Source: Rhodocollybia butyracea (taxonomy: Eukaryota; Basidiomycota; Agaricomycetes; Agaricales; Omphalotaceae). Taken from it: DNA of 64,000 nt. The notes below the pieces were generated by a model, which saw only the letters and a program-made list of their open reading frames with translations, was not told the origin of the DNA and made no database searches. Shown one piece after another: positions 42,638 to 54,700 of the stretch; position 1 is the stretch's first letter, and each line of letters opens with the position of its first letter. Where the stretch lies: assembly GCA_015501585.1 (NCBI GenBank), contig JADNRY010000043.1:186001-250000 (forward strand), read 5' to 3'. A program made the position numbers and the translations under genes.

Positions 42638-45548
42638 ATGTGGTTCCCATATTGCAATGTAAGATGGATGTGGCCACATCCTGCATTGCAATTTAAGATG
42701 GTTCTGTCTGCTGCGGCAAATGTGCCTGCATTGCAATGTGGTATATGTCACAGCCTGGCCTTTGAAAAATTACTGAATTAGGGAATTTTTTGCTGTGTGT
42801 AACATGAAGCTTGCATCTGCATGTCACATCACAACTGTTTTAGCCAAATTTAGAAATATAACAGTTGGCCATATTAAGCTATGGCTAAAGCGGCGGCGCG
42901 GGTACACATTTGATGGGGTCATGTGACTCGCCGATTGCAGGTTTAGATAGCTTCGTTAAAATAGGCAATTTACGAGCCTAATTGGGATGTTTCTGTATGG
43001 GTAGCTAGCCCAAAAAAGGCTATAGATAGTGTATTAATATTTTAGCACTGTACCTCGATGGATGGGGCACCGTAATGGGTTGGATTGAATGAAAAGATTT
43101 AGATTACCTTCAGTCAAAGCTGTACATCACTGCCTAATTGGGAATGCCAGCAAAGCGGCCTAAAAGCCTGCTTGTACAGCAGATATCCTTGCTAATGGGG
43201 ATGTACATAGTGTCTTTAGATATATCAGAGGTCCCTGAAGCGAAATCACAGCCAGAGCGGCGGTCAAAGCTGTTTTATTACCATATTTAGAATGCCAGCA
43301 AAGCGGCCTAAAAGCTTGTTTATGCATGGGTATTCTACCTAATAGCAGTCTACACAGTGTTTATAGATGCACAGTAGGTACCTAGAGCGAAATTAAAGCT
43401 GGTATGTGGTGTAATAGTGGCCCTGCTTCGAGGTTTGGGACTGTGGCTGTGCTTTAAAAAAATCGAAGTAAAGGTAGGGATGTTTGATATACTAGTGGTA
43501 CAGGCATGATTTCTACATAGTATATATATACCTGAAGCAAAATTAGAGCATTCTGTGGAGAGAATAAGCTGTAATTGCCAGCTCTAGGCCGGAGGAGGTC
43601 AAAGCTGTATGTCCAAATAGGGAAATATATCATTACATACAGGTGGTGTTGAGTCGAAGTTGGGCTCAGTAATGGCATGGCCTCTCAAGGTCTGAGGTCT
43701 GGAATACATATCTGGGTAGTGTAGTATACTAGCTACGCCCTCCAGGTGTTATATTTCCCAATATGTGGGCAGGAGGATGTACATGGAGTGATCAATGGTG
43801 AGTAACCATCAATATTCGCATTTTTGAGGAATTAAATACTAATAATGAGTGCCTAAGCGCAGGTAGCACCTCAAAGCTTGGTAGGTAGACTGTACTACAT
43901 AGTATACACTCGATCCGTGTCCAAGAACCACTAATATGGCACCAGAGGCGATGGTATGTACTGATCTTTATAGATTTTGCCTGAAAACTCGATTTTTTGA
44001 GGAATTAGCATAGAATATAATCGCATTTTTTGGCAGAATCCATACAGATCAGGGAATACCATCGCTTCAGGTGCTCTATAAATCGTTTTTGCATATGGCG
44101 ACGTCTAGTACTATGTAGTACAGTCTATATAAGACATTTTAGCCTCTTGGCTACTCTCAAGGCCCCAATATTCTATGCTAATTCCTCAAAAAATCGAGTT
44201 TTCAGGCAAAATCTATAAAGATCAGTACATACCATCGCCTCTGGTGCCATATTAGTGGTTCTTGGACACGGATCGAGTGTATACTATGTAGTACAGTCTA
44301 CCTACCAAGCTTTGAGGTGCTACCTGCGCTTAGGCACTCATTATTAGTATTTAATTCCTCAAAAATGCGAATATTGATGGTTACTCACCATTGATCACTC
44401 CATGTACATCCTCCTGCCCACATATTGGGAAATATAACACCTGGAGGGCGTAGCTAGTATACTACACTACCCAGATATGTATTCCAGACCTCAGACCTTG
44501 AGAGGCCATGCCATTACTGAGCCCAACTTCGACTCAACACCACCTGTATGTAATGATATATTTCCCTATTTGGACATACAGCTTTGACCTCCTCCGGCCT
44601 AGAGCTGGCAATTACAGCTTATTCTCTCCACAGAATGCTCTAATTTTGCTTCAGGTATATATATACTATGTAGAAATCATGCCTGTACCACTAGTATATC
44701 AAACATCCCTACCTTTACTTCGATTTTTTTAAAGCACAGCCACAGTCCCAAACCTCGAAGCAGGGCCACTATTACACCACATACCAGCTTTAATTTCGCT
44801 CTAGGTACCTACTGTGCATCTATAAACACTGTGTAGACTGCTATTAGGTAGAATACCCATGCATAAACAAGCTTTTAGGCCGCTTTGCTGGCATTCTAAA
44901 TATGGTAATAAAACAGCTTTGACCGCCGCTCTGGCTGTGATTTTGCTTCAGGGACCTCTGATATATCTAAAGACACTATGTACATCCCCATTAGCAAGGA
45001 TATCTGCTGTACAAGCAGGCTTTTAGGCCGCTTTGCTGGCATTCCCAATTAGGCAGTGATGTACAGCTTTGACTGAAGGTAATCTAAATCTTTTCATTCA
45101 ATCCAACCCATTACGGTGCCCCATCCATCGAGGTACAGTGCTAAAATATTAATACACTATCTATAGCCTTTTTTGGGCTAGCTACCCATACAGAAACATC
45201 CCAATTAGGCTCGTAAATTGCCTATTTTAACGAAGCTATCTAAACCTGCAATCGGCGAGTCACATGACCCCATCAAATGTGTACCCGCGCCGCCGCTTTA
45301 GCCATAGCTTAATATGGCCAACTGTTATATTTCTAAATTTGGCTAAAACAGTTGTGATGTGACATGCAGATGCAAGCTTCATGTTACACACAGCAAAAAA
45401 TTCCCTAATTCAGTAATTTTTCAAAGGCCAGGCTGTGACATATACCACATTGCAATGCAGGCACATTTGCCGCAGCAGACAGAACCATCTTAAATTGCAA
45501 TGCAGGATGTGGCCACATCCATCTTACATTGCATTATGGGCTCCACAT
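42638..45548. repeat. Large near-perfect palindrome, 1.38-kb arms
   Basis: Left arm 42638-44018, right arm 44168-45548, unique spacer 44019-44167; paired positions sum to 88186 throughout. I found one difference in the body (G at 43242, where the right arm has T at 44944 instead of the complementary C) and a few at the outer ends (for example 42644-42645 and 42652). Each arm contains diverged subrepeats of about 190 bp (GCCAGCAAAGCGGCCTAAAA near 43147 and 43306). There is no recognised gene in the arms. Tandem subrepeats inside long inverted arms resemble foldback (FB-type) elements. Confidence 0.93.
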
Positions 45549-45762
45549 CGCCTCCGTACTAGAGGCCATTGATCAAGCCTGCCAGATAGGCCCAGAAGAT
45601 GGCCTTTCAGACTTTTGAGAACAAGTAAAAGAGTCGGGTCAACATGAGAGACAGTGAGATAGAGGGGCATGAAATCTATGCAAAGAGAAATGAGCTGAGA
45701 GAATCAAAGGGAACATCTGGGGACTCACCATCTGCGATTCTTCCCCGTATTGGAGGTAAAGA
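45549..45762. other. Flank of the palindrome, weak coding trace
   Basis: A plus-strand stretch from about 45540 reads G-L-H-I-A-S-V-L-E-A-I-D-Q before a stop near 45617, suggesting the palindrome lies in or beside an old coding region. The minus strand at 45676-45762 is the downstream part of the duplicated fragment described next. Confidence 0.25.
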
Positions 45763-45855
45763 TTGTTTGCAAAGGATGGCAAGAAGCATAGGAATTTGTT
45801 CATGAAGGATTGGGACCAAGCCTTTGATGATGTGATGAATGTGAGGAATATCCTG
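45676..45855 (-). pseudogene. Duplicated gene fragment, copy 1
   Basis: It encodes D-I-P-H-I-H, then V-P-I-L-H-E-Q-I-P and L-L-A-I-L-C-K-Q, continuing into a short tail. The same block is present at 46262-46360. The family is unknown. The upstream end is the left TIR of the hAT MITE. Confidence 0.45.
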
Positions 45856-46360
45856 TAGAGATGTCCACAAGTCCAAGTCTTCACAAGTACTTGCAGGTAA
45901 GATCCGTGGGAAAACCCGCAAGTATGTGACTCGCGGATCCCAGGATCCGTTTCCCACGGGTCACAAGTCAGACATTTGCAATTTTCAGTTGACTTGCAAG
46001 TACTTGGGTGACTTGTGCAAGCAATATGAACTCATATATTTGTTGTTGGTGATCAAAACTTACAGTAATTAATAGTATCATATTTATTATAGTACTTATC
46101 AAGTACTGCCACACATGTTTGAGGTTGTAGACAGCTCACAGCAACTGAGCGCTTATTTAGCGCCCAATCGCCGTAGGCTGTCTACAATCCAAAGCCTAAC
46201 TGTCAGTACATTTTTACTTCATACCATAGTATGAAATTAAAAGTACAGGTTTTTAATAGCATTATACTTGTTTGCAAAGGATGGCGAGAAGAATAGGAAT
46301 TTGTTCATGAAGGATTGGGTCCAAGCCTTTGACGATGCGATGAATGTGAGGAATATCCCG
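45763..46360. repeat. 93-bp direct repeats flanking a truncated MITE
   Basis: 45763-45855 and 46268-46360 are direct copies (TTGTTTGCAAAGGATGGC to GTGAGGAATATCC) with about six differences. Between them lies only the truncated hAT MITE. A hAT target duplication is 8 bp, so this must have another origin, such as a segmental duplication or repair event around the MITE. Confidence 0.8.
45856..46267. mobile_element. hAT MITE, second copy, right end missing
   Basis: It starts TAGAGATGTCCACAAGTCC and follows the copy at 23151 without the 5-kb insert, with only a few differences, up to TTTTTAATAGCATTATAC. The last about 210 bp and the right TIR are missing. It gives the uninterrupted reference for the insertion in the first copy. 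Confidence 0.9.
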
Positions 46361-46610
46361 TATATAGGTATCAGGCATGTCTATAACTGCTTCTAGTATT
46401 TCGTCAACAACGGACATAGCTTTATCGAGAAGCCTGCGAGATTTGGAGTAGGTTGCAAGAACGAGTGTATTTGACATTAGGTGTTGGAAGAAGCTGTGGT
46501 TTTTGCGGTACTGGACCACATTCAATGCGGTTTATATGAATTCCGAGCTGAACAAAAGAAAAATATGGCCAGTGGCCAAGATACTGATTTAGATTAAGCG
46601 AATACAACAA
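46262..46610 (-). pseudogene. Duplicated gene fragment, copy 2
   Basis: This carries more of the gene: about 50 residues upstream (S-K-S-R-R-L-L-D-K-A-M block and A-V-I-D-M-P-D-T-Y-I-R), then the D-I-P-H-I-H-R-I-V-K-G-L block, and it stops at the MITE. With copy 1 it suggests a gene of unknown family, broken at this point. Confidence 0.45.
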
Positions 46611-47647
46611 AAATACCAGCGGTCACTGAGCATGGTGACAAGAAGTTGGTCAAGCTGTGATAACAAGAAGTTATTGGCGGCAGAGAATTTTGTTGTAAAA
46701 GGGGGGGAAATTCAGATACAAGCTACGCTCATCCTCCAAATGTGGGGACAAAAGCACACCAGAGGGTAGAGATGGGTAAAGCCCTGGGTCAACAACCCGA
46801 TGGAGTCTCATTCCATAAAACTAGGTACTTATATACCATACAACTGTATACTACACTATATAAGGGAATTGATTTGCTATAAGTCCAGGCAAGTCATGTA
46901 AAGTCATTATGAGTCATTTAGAATCATTGCACAGTCATGCACAGTCAATGACTCAATGCACAGTAACAATGTACTACAAATGAGTCAATGTAATATTGAC
47001 ACACTATGACTCCAGTCCATATGAGTTAGTCCAGGTTTGTACATGGAGGCACTTGCAAATATTCCAGTCCAAATTCCTACAGAGAAGACTGGCATCCTCT
47101 CAAAAAGGAAGAAACAAAAAAGGAAAAGGAAAAGAAGATGCTGGTCAAAGCGTTTGATGCCGAGATGGCTAACAGGAAAAATTTGCCAAAGTTGAAGTTC
47201 AGCTAACTCACCTCTTCCCTTATGAGATTCATGCTGGTGGATCTTTTACTATGACTCTAGTCATAGTAATACAGCTTCTGCTGTCTCTCTTTCATCTAGG
47301 CCCAGTTGTCTCTTGTGAAATCAAATGGTGTTGTGCACTTCTTATATTTTTGCACTAACATTTCCATGCTCACAAACGCAAAGAATCAGGAACTCTATGG
47401 CTACTTGTACAAGGACCCTCTATCTAATGAGATTCACTCTAGTGGATCTCTTACTATGACTGGAGTCGTAGTGACACAGCTTCTGTTGTCTATACGAAGA
47501 AATGGTATGTGTTTTTGCCCAAGAGATATTGCACTGATGTATCCATGTCATGAACATGAAGAATCAGCAAATGTATGACTACTTGACTGGCACAGGGCCT
47601 ATGGTAGGTAAACGTCTACATCTGCCACAATCGCAACTTTAATACTC
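46611..47647. other. No gene; short repeats
   Basis: 46895-47025 has repeated GAGTCA/TGACTC and CACAGTCA motifs. The segments 47220-47280 and 47425-47485 are direct duplicates (ATGAGATTCA, GTGGATCT, ACTATGACT). No protein-coding gene is supported. Confidence 0.4.
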
Positions 47648-48020
47648 TTAGGGATCATTTGATTTTCCAAGCTTTTCACTCTCAAAAACTGCCCGGCCGT
47701 CTTCAACCCTCACGGGGACAGGTTCAGCCTCCCATGCCTTGATTCTATGCTCTAGTGGTCTATACAAGCCCTGCATAGCGAACAAGCGAGACCAGTCCAA
47801 GTCCCCGTCTTCACAAATGATGGCAAGGCAGTTACAGGCTTCTATCAGGACCTGTTGTCGGTCTTGGGGGGTGCAGTAACATGGGCGTGCGTCAGACAAA
47901 CTAGATCCTGCCTCACCTGTACTCCGGTGGAATCTGGGAGTGGATTGAACTCGAGAGTCTTTGTGGTCATTCTCCTGTTTTGCCCGTTTCGGAGCTGGTG
48001 ACGCATTGCAGCCGCTTCAG
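47648..48020 (-). CDS. Hypothetical protein, N-terminally truncated
   Basis: The annotated frame begins at an internal Met at 47899, but the same frame stays open and protein-like up to about 48020, with an A-P-K-R-A-K basic motif (possible nuclear signal), and is then cut by the CATCAGGAAAAAC end at 48023. The conserved-looking core has C-N-C-L-A-I-I-C-E-D-G-D-L-D-W. A similar E-L-D-W block occurs in the degraded gene at 61.9 kb. The family is unknown. Confidence 0.45.
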
Positions 48021-48022
48021 TA

Positions 48023-48482
48023 CATCAGGAAAAACACTTCTGACCTAGGCTTTCCAAGGTTCACCTCATGGTGCAGAGGCTATCCAAGGTGCCCAAGTTA
48101 CTTTGGCACCCTAGGTTTTGAGGTCAATTCCTATGTCTCTTTATTATATCTTCGAAGTGCCTGTAGGAAGTGTAGGGTTTGCTTTAAGTGGGCCTCATGT
48201 TGCTGTGGTTCTTTAGTCTCTCCAGATATCCTATGTACATTAGGTCATCTATGTCTCCCAGGGAAGCCCTAGGAAAGTTGTAGAGAAGCCGTAGAGAAGC
48301 CCCAAGAAGTCCCAGGGAAGTCGTAGAGAAGCCCCGAGAAGTCCCAGGGAAGTCATAGAGAAGCCTCAAGAAGTCCCAGGGAAGTCGTAGAGAAGCCCCA
48401 AGAAGTCCCAGGGAAGTCGTAGAGAAGCCCCAAGAAGGCCCAGGAAAGTCGTAGAGAAGCCCCGAGAAGCCCCAGGGAAGTG
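48023..48482. repeat. MITE-P-like end and a 32-bp minisatellite
   Basis: The left end CATCAGGAAAAACACTTCTG resembles the termini of the palindromic MITEs but then diverges. 48265-48480 is a tandem array of about 6.5 units of 32 bp, AAGTCCCAGGGAAGTCGTAG plus AGAAGCCCCAAG, with small variations. Both strands have open frames through it; they are not genes. Confidence 0.8.
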
Positions 48483-48692
48483 GGATCTTCATAAGTATAC
48501 CTTTGATTATGTATCATGACAAACATCATATTATCAAAATGTGAGCTAAATGTTGTGAGAAGTGCGACACTCTCAAGATAAACTGAAGTGAAAAGCCAGC
48601 TACTATCTATTGCACAAGACATACACTTTGATTATTTTTATGCAACGCCGTACAGCCAACACCGTACAGCCATATATACAGATATGTACTTG

Positions 48693-50001
48693 CTAGGATA
48701 GACCAGCATCTGAGAGCATCTCATGTGCCAGCCTCAAACATTTGCCTACCATATTATCTGTGAATTTGAGATGATTTGCCAGCTGACAATTGTCCCCAAG
48801 ATTGACCTGGCAAAATTCCAAAATGTGTCGAAGATGCCACAATAAGTGAACCCCACAATCGTACCCGTTAGGCTGGAAATGAATCTGAGAATTGATGAAT
48901 GCGGGCAGAAATTATGATGCAAGTCTAAGACAAACCTCGAAGTGGGGATCGAATATCCACCCACAGTCCACATTATTTTTGAGGTTGATGTCTTGGCCTT
49001 GAATACTACCTAAGACTTCTGTAACCCATAATAAAAGCTAATGGTTCACTTGAATGTTTGAGAGTAGTAGTATGAATGGAATGAAAATGTACCATCATCA
49101 ACTTAGCGTTCTTCCTAAGGAGCGGTGGTTTTTTTTTGATTGTTAACACATGTAGGCTTCCAACTGTCATAGATATCGATTTGCTGGTCAAGGAAATCGA
49201 TACGCGCAGAGTACCAGTGGTGCTTATCGTTGATAGGAATGAAGACACTATCCCAGTCCCTGAGCTCCTGCGATAGCTACAGAAAACACTGAGAGTTCAT
49301 ACAAACACCTGGGACAAAAAGCACTTACTATGGCTTTACGACACCACTTAGAGATCATTTCCTCGTCCGTTTGTGTCAGGATTCCATCCTCCGGGGGAAC
49401 AAAGTCATTTGACATAAAAAGGCACTTAGAAGCAAAAAATGAGGAGAGCCCAAGAGTAGTGCCAGATTCAGTGCACCACTTGCCGACAAAATAGTTGACA
49501 ACTTCGTCATTGATCCAACGGTTAACGCCAAGCGTCCGAAAGTCAGAGAGCTGAACGTGGCTAAACTTGGAGGTGATTATTTCAGAGCTGTAGGATGACT
49601 AGGACGATTGAGACAAGGGATGAGAGAAACAGCATGTCACATACCGAGTCCAGCAAAACTCTTAGCCTGGCCTCTGCCTCCTCCAGATATTCATCGAGGC
49701 CTTTCCACAAAGCATTTTCTATGGCTATCCTTTTCCTACTAATACACCCACACAGAGTCTTCAAATTACAAAGGGCGCGTAGAGCAGTGTTATCAGAAGG
49801 GATGGTGTGGTGGTACTTTAGGCGACGATTAAGGGAGGCCTCAACGCGGGTCGCCGTGGCAAGAATCCTGACGGTTTCGTGTAGTTGGGTCATTTGAAAC
49901 GTTGAGTCTGGGTAGAATCGACTATTGGATGCGGACGGTATTGTAAAAGTCGAGTCGACAAGAGCATCGAGTTGGTCGATAGTTGTCAGATTGAAGAGTT
50001 G
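48693..50001 (-). CDS. Ulp1-like (C48) cysteine protease
   Basis: Hand-built exons: 50001-49645, 49598-49329, 49276 to about 49148, a middle part, 49018-48936 (start uncertain), 48884-48693; introns of 46-52 bp with GT..AG. The second exon has the R-W-I-N-D-E-V-V-N block that opens the Ulp1 domain. The third gives catalytic His (N-D-K-H-H-W) and Asp (D-I-Y-D-S-W). The last has Gln and Cys in F-Q-P-N-G-Y-D-C-G. Such enzymes cleave SUMO/ubiquitin-like modifiers; in fungi many copies are transposon-linked. An A9 run at about 49131-49139 breaks the frame between Asp and Cys unless it is spliced out, so the gene may be intact or carry a one-base lesion. The 5' end is not resolved. Confidence 0.78.
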
Positions 50002-51730
50002 CTGAAGGGAGAGAGATGGAAAAAAAGTCTTGCAATCTTTTATGATATTGACTATATCTCAAAGGACTGGTAGTGTACAACTTCGACTGGGTCCAAACGG
50101 TTCGAAGTTGGCAGGCAGACAATTTTTGTGAGATTTTGCGAGTCGGGAAAATGAAGGCAAATTTTGATACATTGTTCTATTTGCTTTCAGGTTTGAGCGC
50201 TGAGGAGGAAACTCTGAGAACTCACCTTGTGGTTGATACGGCCCAGATTTGTTTGGGCATAAAACATGCAGTATATGCGTGTTTTTGGCACCAAGTCATG
50301 CTGTATTAGACATATGCACTGTACAAAGTATTCCAGAATCCGCCGTTACCGCGCGGCATCATTAAAAGACACAGATGTTAATTGTTGATGACATCAAAAC
50401 TGAGTCTCGGCAACAGAACACAGTTGTAATCAATGATAGTGCAAAGAATACTGAAACCCACCACAAATATGACTTATATTCAGACTATTGAAGCGATCCA
50501 AAGGGTATCTTATTACAACTAGAAGACTACTAGACAGAAGGAACAAGTATCAACGTTAAACGGTCCAAGCGGGACTTCCCATCAGAAATTGTTGTGAGGA
50601 GATTAATGTATCGCCGACCCCGAGGAGATTGATGCGAGGAGATTGATGTGCCGAGGTTCCGGGATCATATCAAGATCATGCCGCGGCGTCCCGCAGATTT
50701 AAGACAGCACGTGAAATAAATATTTCATGAGCTGTTTATTGAATAACAAGAGCATATGTACTCCCACACAACTCATATGGTGTATTTACACTGTGATATT
50801 GAAATACAGTATATAAGAAGGTGTTCCAGACGAAATGGAGGCAAGCACTTTCCTCCCCCCATTCCTGTTACAGGGTTGGTGTGGTTGGTTTGTGTCTTCT
50901 AGTGACAAGTGCACATTAAACAAGAGTACAAGTTAAATGAAATAAGAAAGTATAAAGAAAGAAAACCAAAGTCCTCAGTAACTACCTTATGCTCCAGAAA
51001 GTTAATAGCAGTGAGAGTGTTGTGAGTAGCGCATACTCTCTCTGTCAATTGTACTTTTAGTGTAAAGTCTAAGTTCAGGCAATTGAAAGATAAAGATTAA
51101 AGCATGCCCGAGTTTGTTAGAATCTCGAGACAGAAAATCTATCACAACCTTGTAAATATGATGCAGATGTGTGTACTTGCAATAAGAATTCTGACTTGTT
51201 CAATGATAACCCCCTTGAACTCATGTTAATCTTTGGTGTGTGTTGGTGTTGGTTTGAGGTATTCAGCTTCATAGTAGCATTTTATGCATAGCCCAGAGTT
51301 GGCATATCATGGTAGATACAGACATTGCTTAAAATGACTCATCTAGCGGCGTTAATTATTGCCGGAATTTTGCCGGAAAATGAATGTGAATTGTAAATTG
51401 TAAATTGTAAATCGAGAGGTCATCTTCCAACACGGATATCTCACAATGGTCTGGATAGTATCATCTAAGTCCTTTGTTTAAGCTGCAGAATATATAGTAC
51501 TAGGACACGAATCCGAAATATCAGAGAAAAAGTAGAACTAGATGATATAACTGTTGTCTCTCCAATTTATTGAACAGAAAATGCAAACAATCAAAATGAA
51601 GGAGTTTCAAAAACGAAGGCAAAAGAGAAGCGCAAGTGGTAGGAGATGTAGATAATCTCCAGAACGATAAAGCGGGAGGCTGAAGTCACAGTAAGCATCG
51701 ACACCACTGATCATTCCCCACTATCCTTCT
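50002..51730. other. No gene seen
   Basis: No convincing coding sequence. Small local repeats occur: GAGGAGATTGATG near 50620-50660 and AATTGTAAATTGTAAATTGTAAAT at 51392-51415. The region serves as 5' flank of the Ulp1 gene and 3' flank of the kinase gene. Confidence 0.45.
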
Positions 51731-54700
51731 TCATCCATCCAAATCGTTATTATCCCCAGGGATCTGGGCTTCACCAAAGGCAGGAGCAAGCATCTGGTAC
51801 TCCCCCTTGCGTGCAGCGTGACCACTAGCTTCCTTGGAGTTTTCCTTGGAGTCAATGTCATAGTACTCTGTTCTGGTGGTAACAAACTGCTCATATTCTG
51901 CACCGATCTTCAACTTCTTGCATATAACCTCGGTACTCTGAAACTGGGTAACCATCTCCTGCTCAGCCCAGTCAGGAGAAGTCGCCCTCCATGACTCATC
52001 CCTCAAAGCGTTGCTAAAGCAAGTAATCATATATTCATGGCTTTCCAAATTTCGCTCGGCAGTGAGGAGCTCGGGACTGAACATGACGTTTAAGTCTTCC
52101 GGGGGGCAATATAGGACGCAAACAGCAATGACTATTTCATTTATGAGTTTCTGGAAATGCAGTGTGTTCCAGCCCCAAAGAATGCATCCGGGGCCGATGG
52201 TGTCTCTCTTGCCGGTAGCTCCTTCTCTGAAGGCATTGAGAGCCCCAGTCCACGAGAACTTATTGTTTCGGTAGGCCCGCATGTGAATTGAAGTCAAGGG
52301 AGCGGATGCATAGCAGTTGGCCATGAACAACATGACATAAAAGAACGACTCGAGGTCATCATGAACTTGGTGGGGGGAATCTGGGTCCTCTAAAAGTTTA
52401 ATGGACATGAATTGCCATGTGCCCTGACAGGATATTGAGGATCTTCAAACAGAGGGAGAAGAAGGGTAACTCACAGTTCTTTCCGTTGTTCTCGCCGCCG
52501 GGGGTATCCCAGTGACTTTTATCAAACGTTCCCAGTCAATAAGGTACCCGCGACTTTTGAAGAAGATGATGTTCCCAGAGGAAATATCTCTGTGGAGCAC
52601 ACCCGCTTTGCGGTAATGTATCTGTGCAAGTCCAACAGTTGCATGATTGCAACCATTAATACTTGCACTTTTATTTATACGAGGTCTCATTGAGTTGTCA
52701 AAGGTTAACCTCCTCTGAATTGTTATTGACTAGGCTTTTGTAGTCAAGACTCTATATTCTTGTTTCTCTGTCCCACACATGGGGTTATTGTGTTTTCTGG
52801 GTTTTACTTCTCAGAATCATTAGAGAGAAGTGGCCAAGTGCCAACAATGGGACCAAGTGTCCAAAATAAAACAATAGGCCAAGTGCCTTTCAACAATGGG
52901 ACCAAATGTCCAAAAACAATAAGTCAACAATATGACTTGTCACTCTAGAATTACAACCACCACACTGCCGAGCAGAACAGTCCTTTAAACTCTAGGTTCT
53001 GGCTTACTGTGCAAGCCACAGTCTCACCAATAACTCAAGAGAGTGGCCTAGTTCACACACAGAGAGTGGTAATAAATAACTTCACTTCTCACAATAGAGT
53101 AAGCAAAGGCCAAATGTGTTTATTATACTGAGAACCTAGGAAATGCCAACTTGAGCCCAAGTCTAGGTATTTGGCTCACTGTGCATTTCACAACAGTTTC
53201 ACCAAACCCTAGGAACTTTATGCTTCCTTAGGCAGAACCCAGATGAACCATCTCAGTTGAGGAGAGAGCGAGAACCCTACTCTAACCTGGGGAAACACAA
53301 CAAACTGTGTCCCCTTTTATACTACAAAGAAGTGGCTTATAAATAGGTACAGATATGTACAGTAAGCAATCAGTAAGCAAGGAGAGTGGATGAGTAAGAC
53401 ACATATAAGGATTAGTAAACAAAAGGGTATCTGAGTAATCAAAATAAAGGGCATCAGTCAGCACCTCAGGTATCATTGATTAATAAGTCTCTCTAATTTG
53501 TATGATTCATCAGAATATTACTGACCGAAATCAACTCTAGGTTTTATGAACATAGTCTAGCAATTAGCCAAGTATGTTTCTGTTAACTTCACTTCTGCTT
53601 GTGAACTTGTATGGTTGAAGTTCCCTGAATATGCATCAAGCAAGTCTAGCCTAGTATTAAACAGACACTAGTATTTCCTAGATTTTGTATTTCCTAGGTT
53701 TTGTCTGTTTGCATAGGACTTTGGCTGAGTACAAAGTGTGGCAAGTACAAATACCATCCACAATGCAACTCAATGGGTACAATAGACTGCCATTAGCTTT
53801 GGCTAACAGTTTGGGACTCACTATAGCCCTAGGTACCCTTTGTACACTCCAGATATGCTCAAACAGCAAGATCTAGATTATACAGACCTGGCCAGATAGC
53901 TGGCGTATCAGCGGTATGCTTCATAATGAGCTATAGTCATTATTTAACACATATGTTCTAAGATAGGGGGTGGTTCACTGTACCTTGGAGTGCATCAGAA
54001 ATAATCTGCGCAAACTGATGCGTTGATATACACTTGGTGAGTGGCTCCCCGACAATGTCAAGCACTAGACGGAAGTGGACAAGTTTGATTCCAAGAACTT
54101 TGGTCTGCTGAAAACGGCCAGCTATGTCTTCTCCTGCCAGGGCATGAGGGACATGAGAAACCCCTTTGCACTCCAGAGCCTTGTAGGTTTCGTATTCGGA
54201 GTCATATTTCCAATTCCTCCAGAAGTCTTTCAGAAGCATGAGGCGCCGGTTCTCATGGTCAAATGCTACAAAGCAGCGTGTGCCTTGTCCTACGGGGTAC
54301 AAGTGTGTGTGTGGTAGTGAAGGGTTGGTAGACATAGAGGGTACACAGGTTGACAACTACTCTATAAACCACACCCACCTCCCCGTAAAAGTGTTTATGC
54401 AAGGCTTTTAAGTTTGGATTCCCTCGCAAGCCTGCCATCAAGACCTGAGAGACTTCTTTGTAAATTGGATCGCAGGGAAGAACAGGTTCCATGGTCACAT
54501 CATGGCCACGATCAGCGGGGCTGCTGTGAGTCAGACGCCAAAGGAACTCGTGAAGGTAAGGCATGGTAGTATGATTAAATGGATCTGTGTACTGCGTGCC
54601 TGCGTGCAAATGGCAAAAAAGACGACACTGGTCTCCGAGTGTAAAGAACAGGAATACACGGGTCCTTTGCTGCGCAGCCTGAATATCATTGAGATAGAGG

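Noticed and set aside
43454..44732. Identical 74-residue ORFs on both strands
   Set aside because: They are mirror images in the two arms of the palindrome, rich in Leu and Tyr from AT-rich DNA, with no recognisable domain.
48184..48622. Minus-strand ORFs of Leu/Phe/Gly-rich repeats
   Set aside because: They are translations of the 32-bp minisatellite and end in flanking non-coding DNA.
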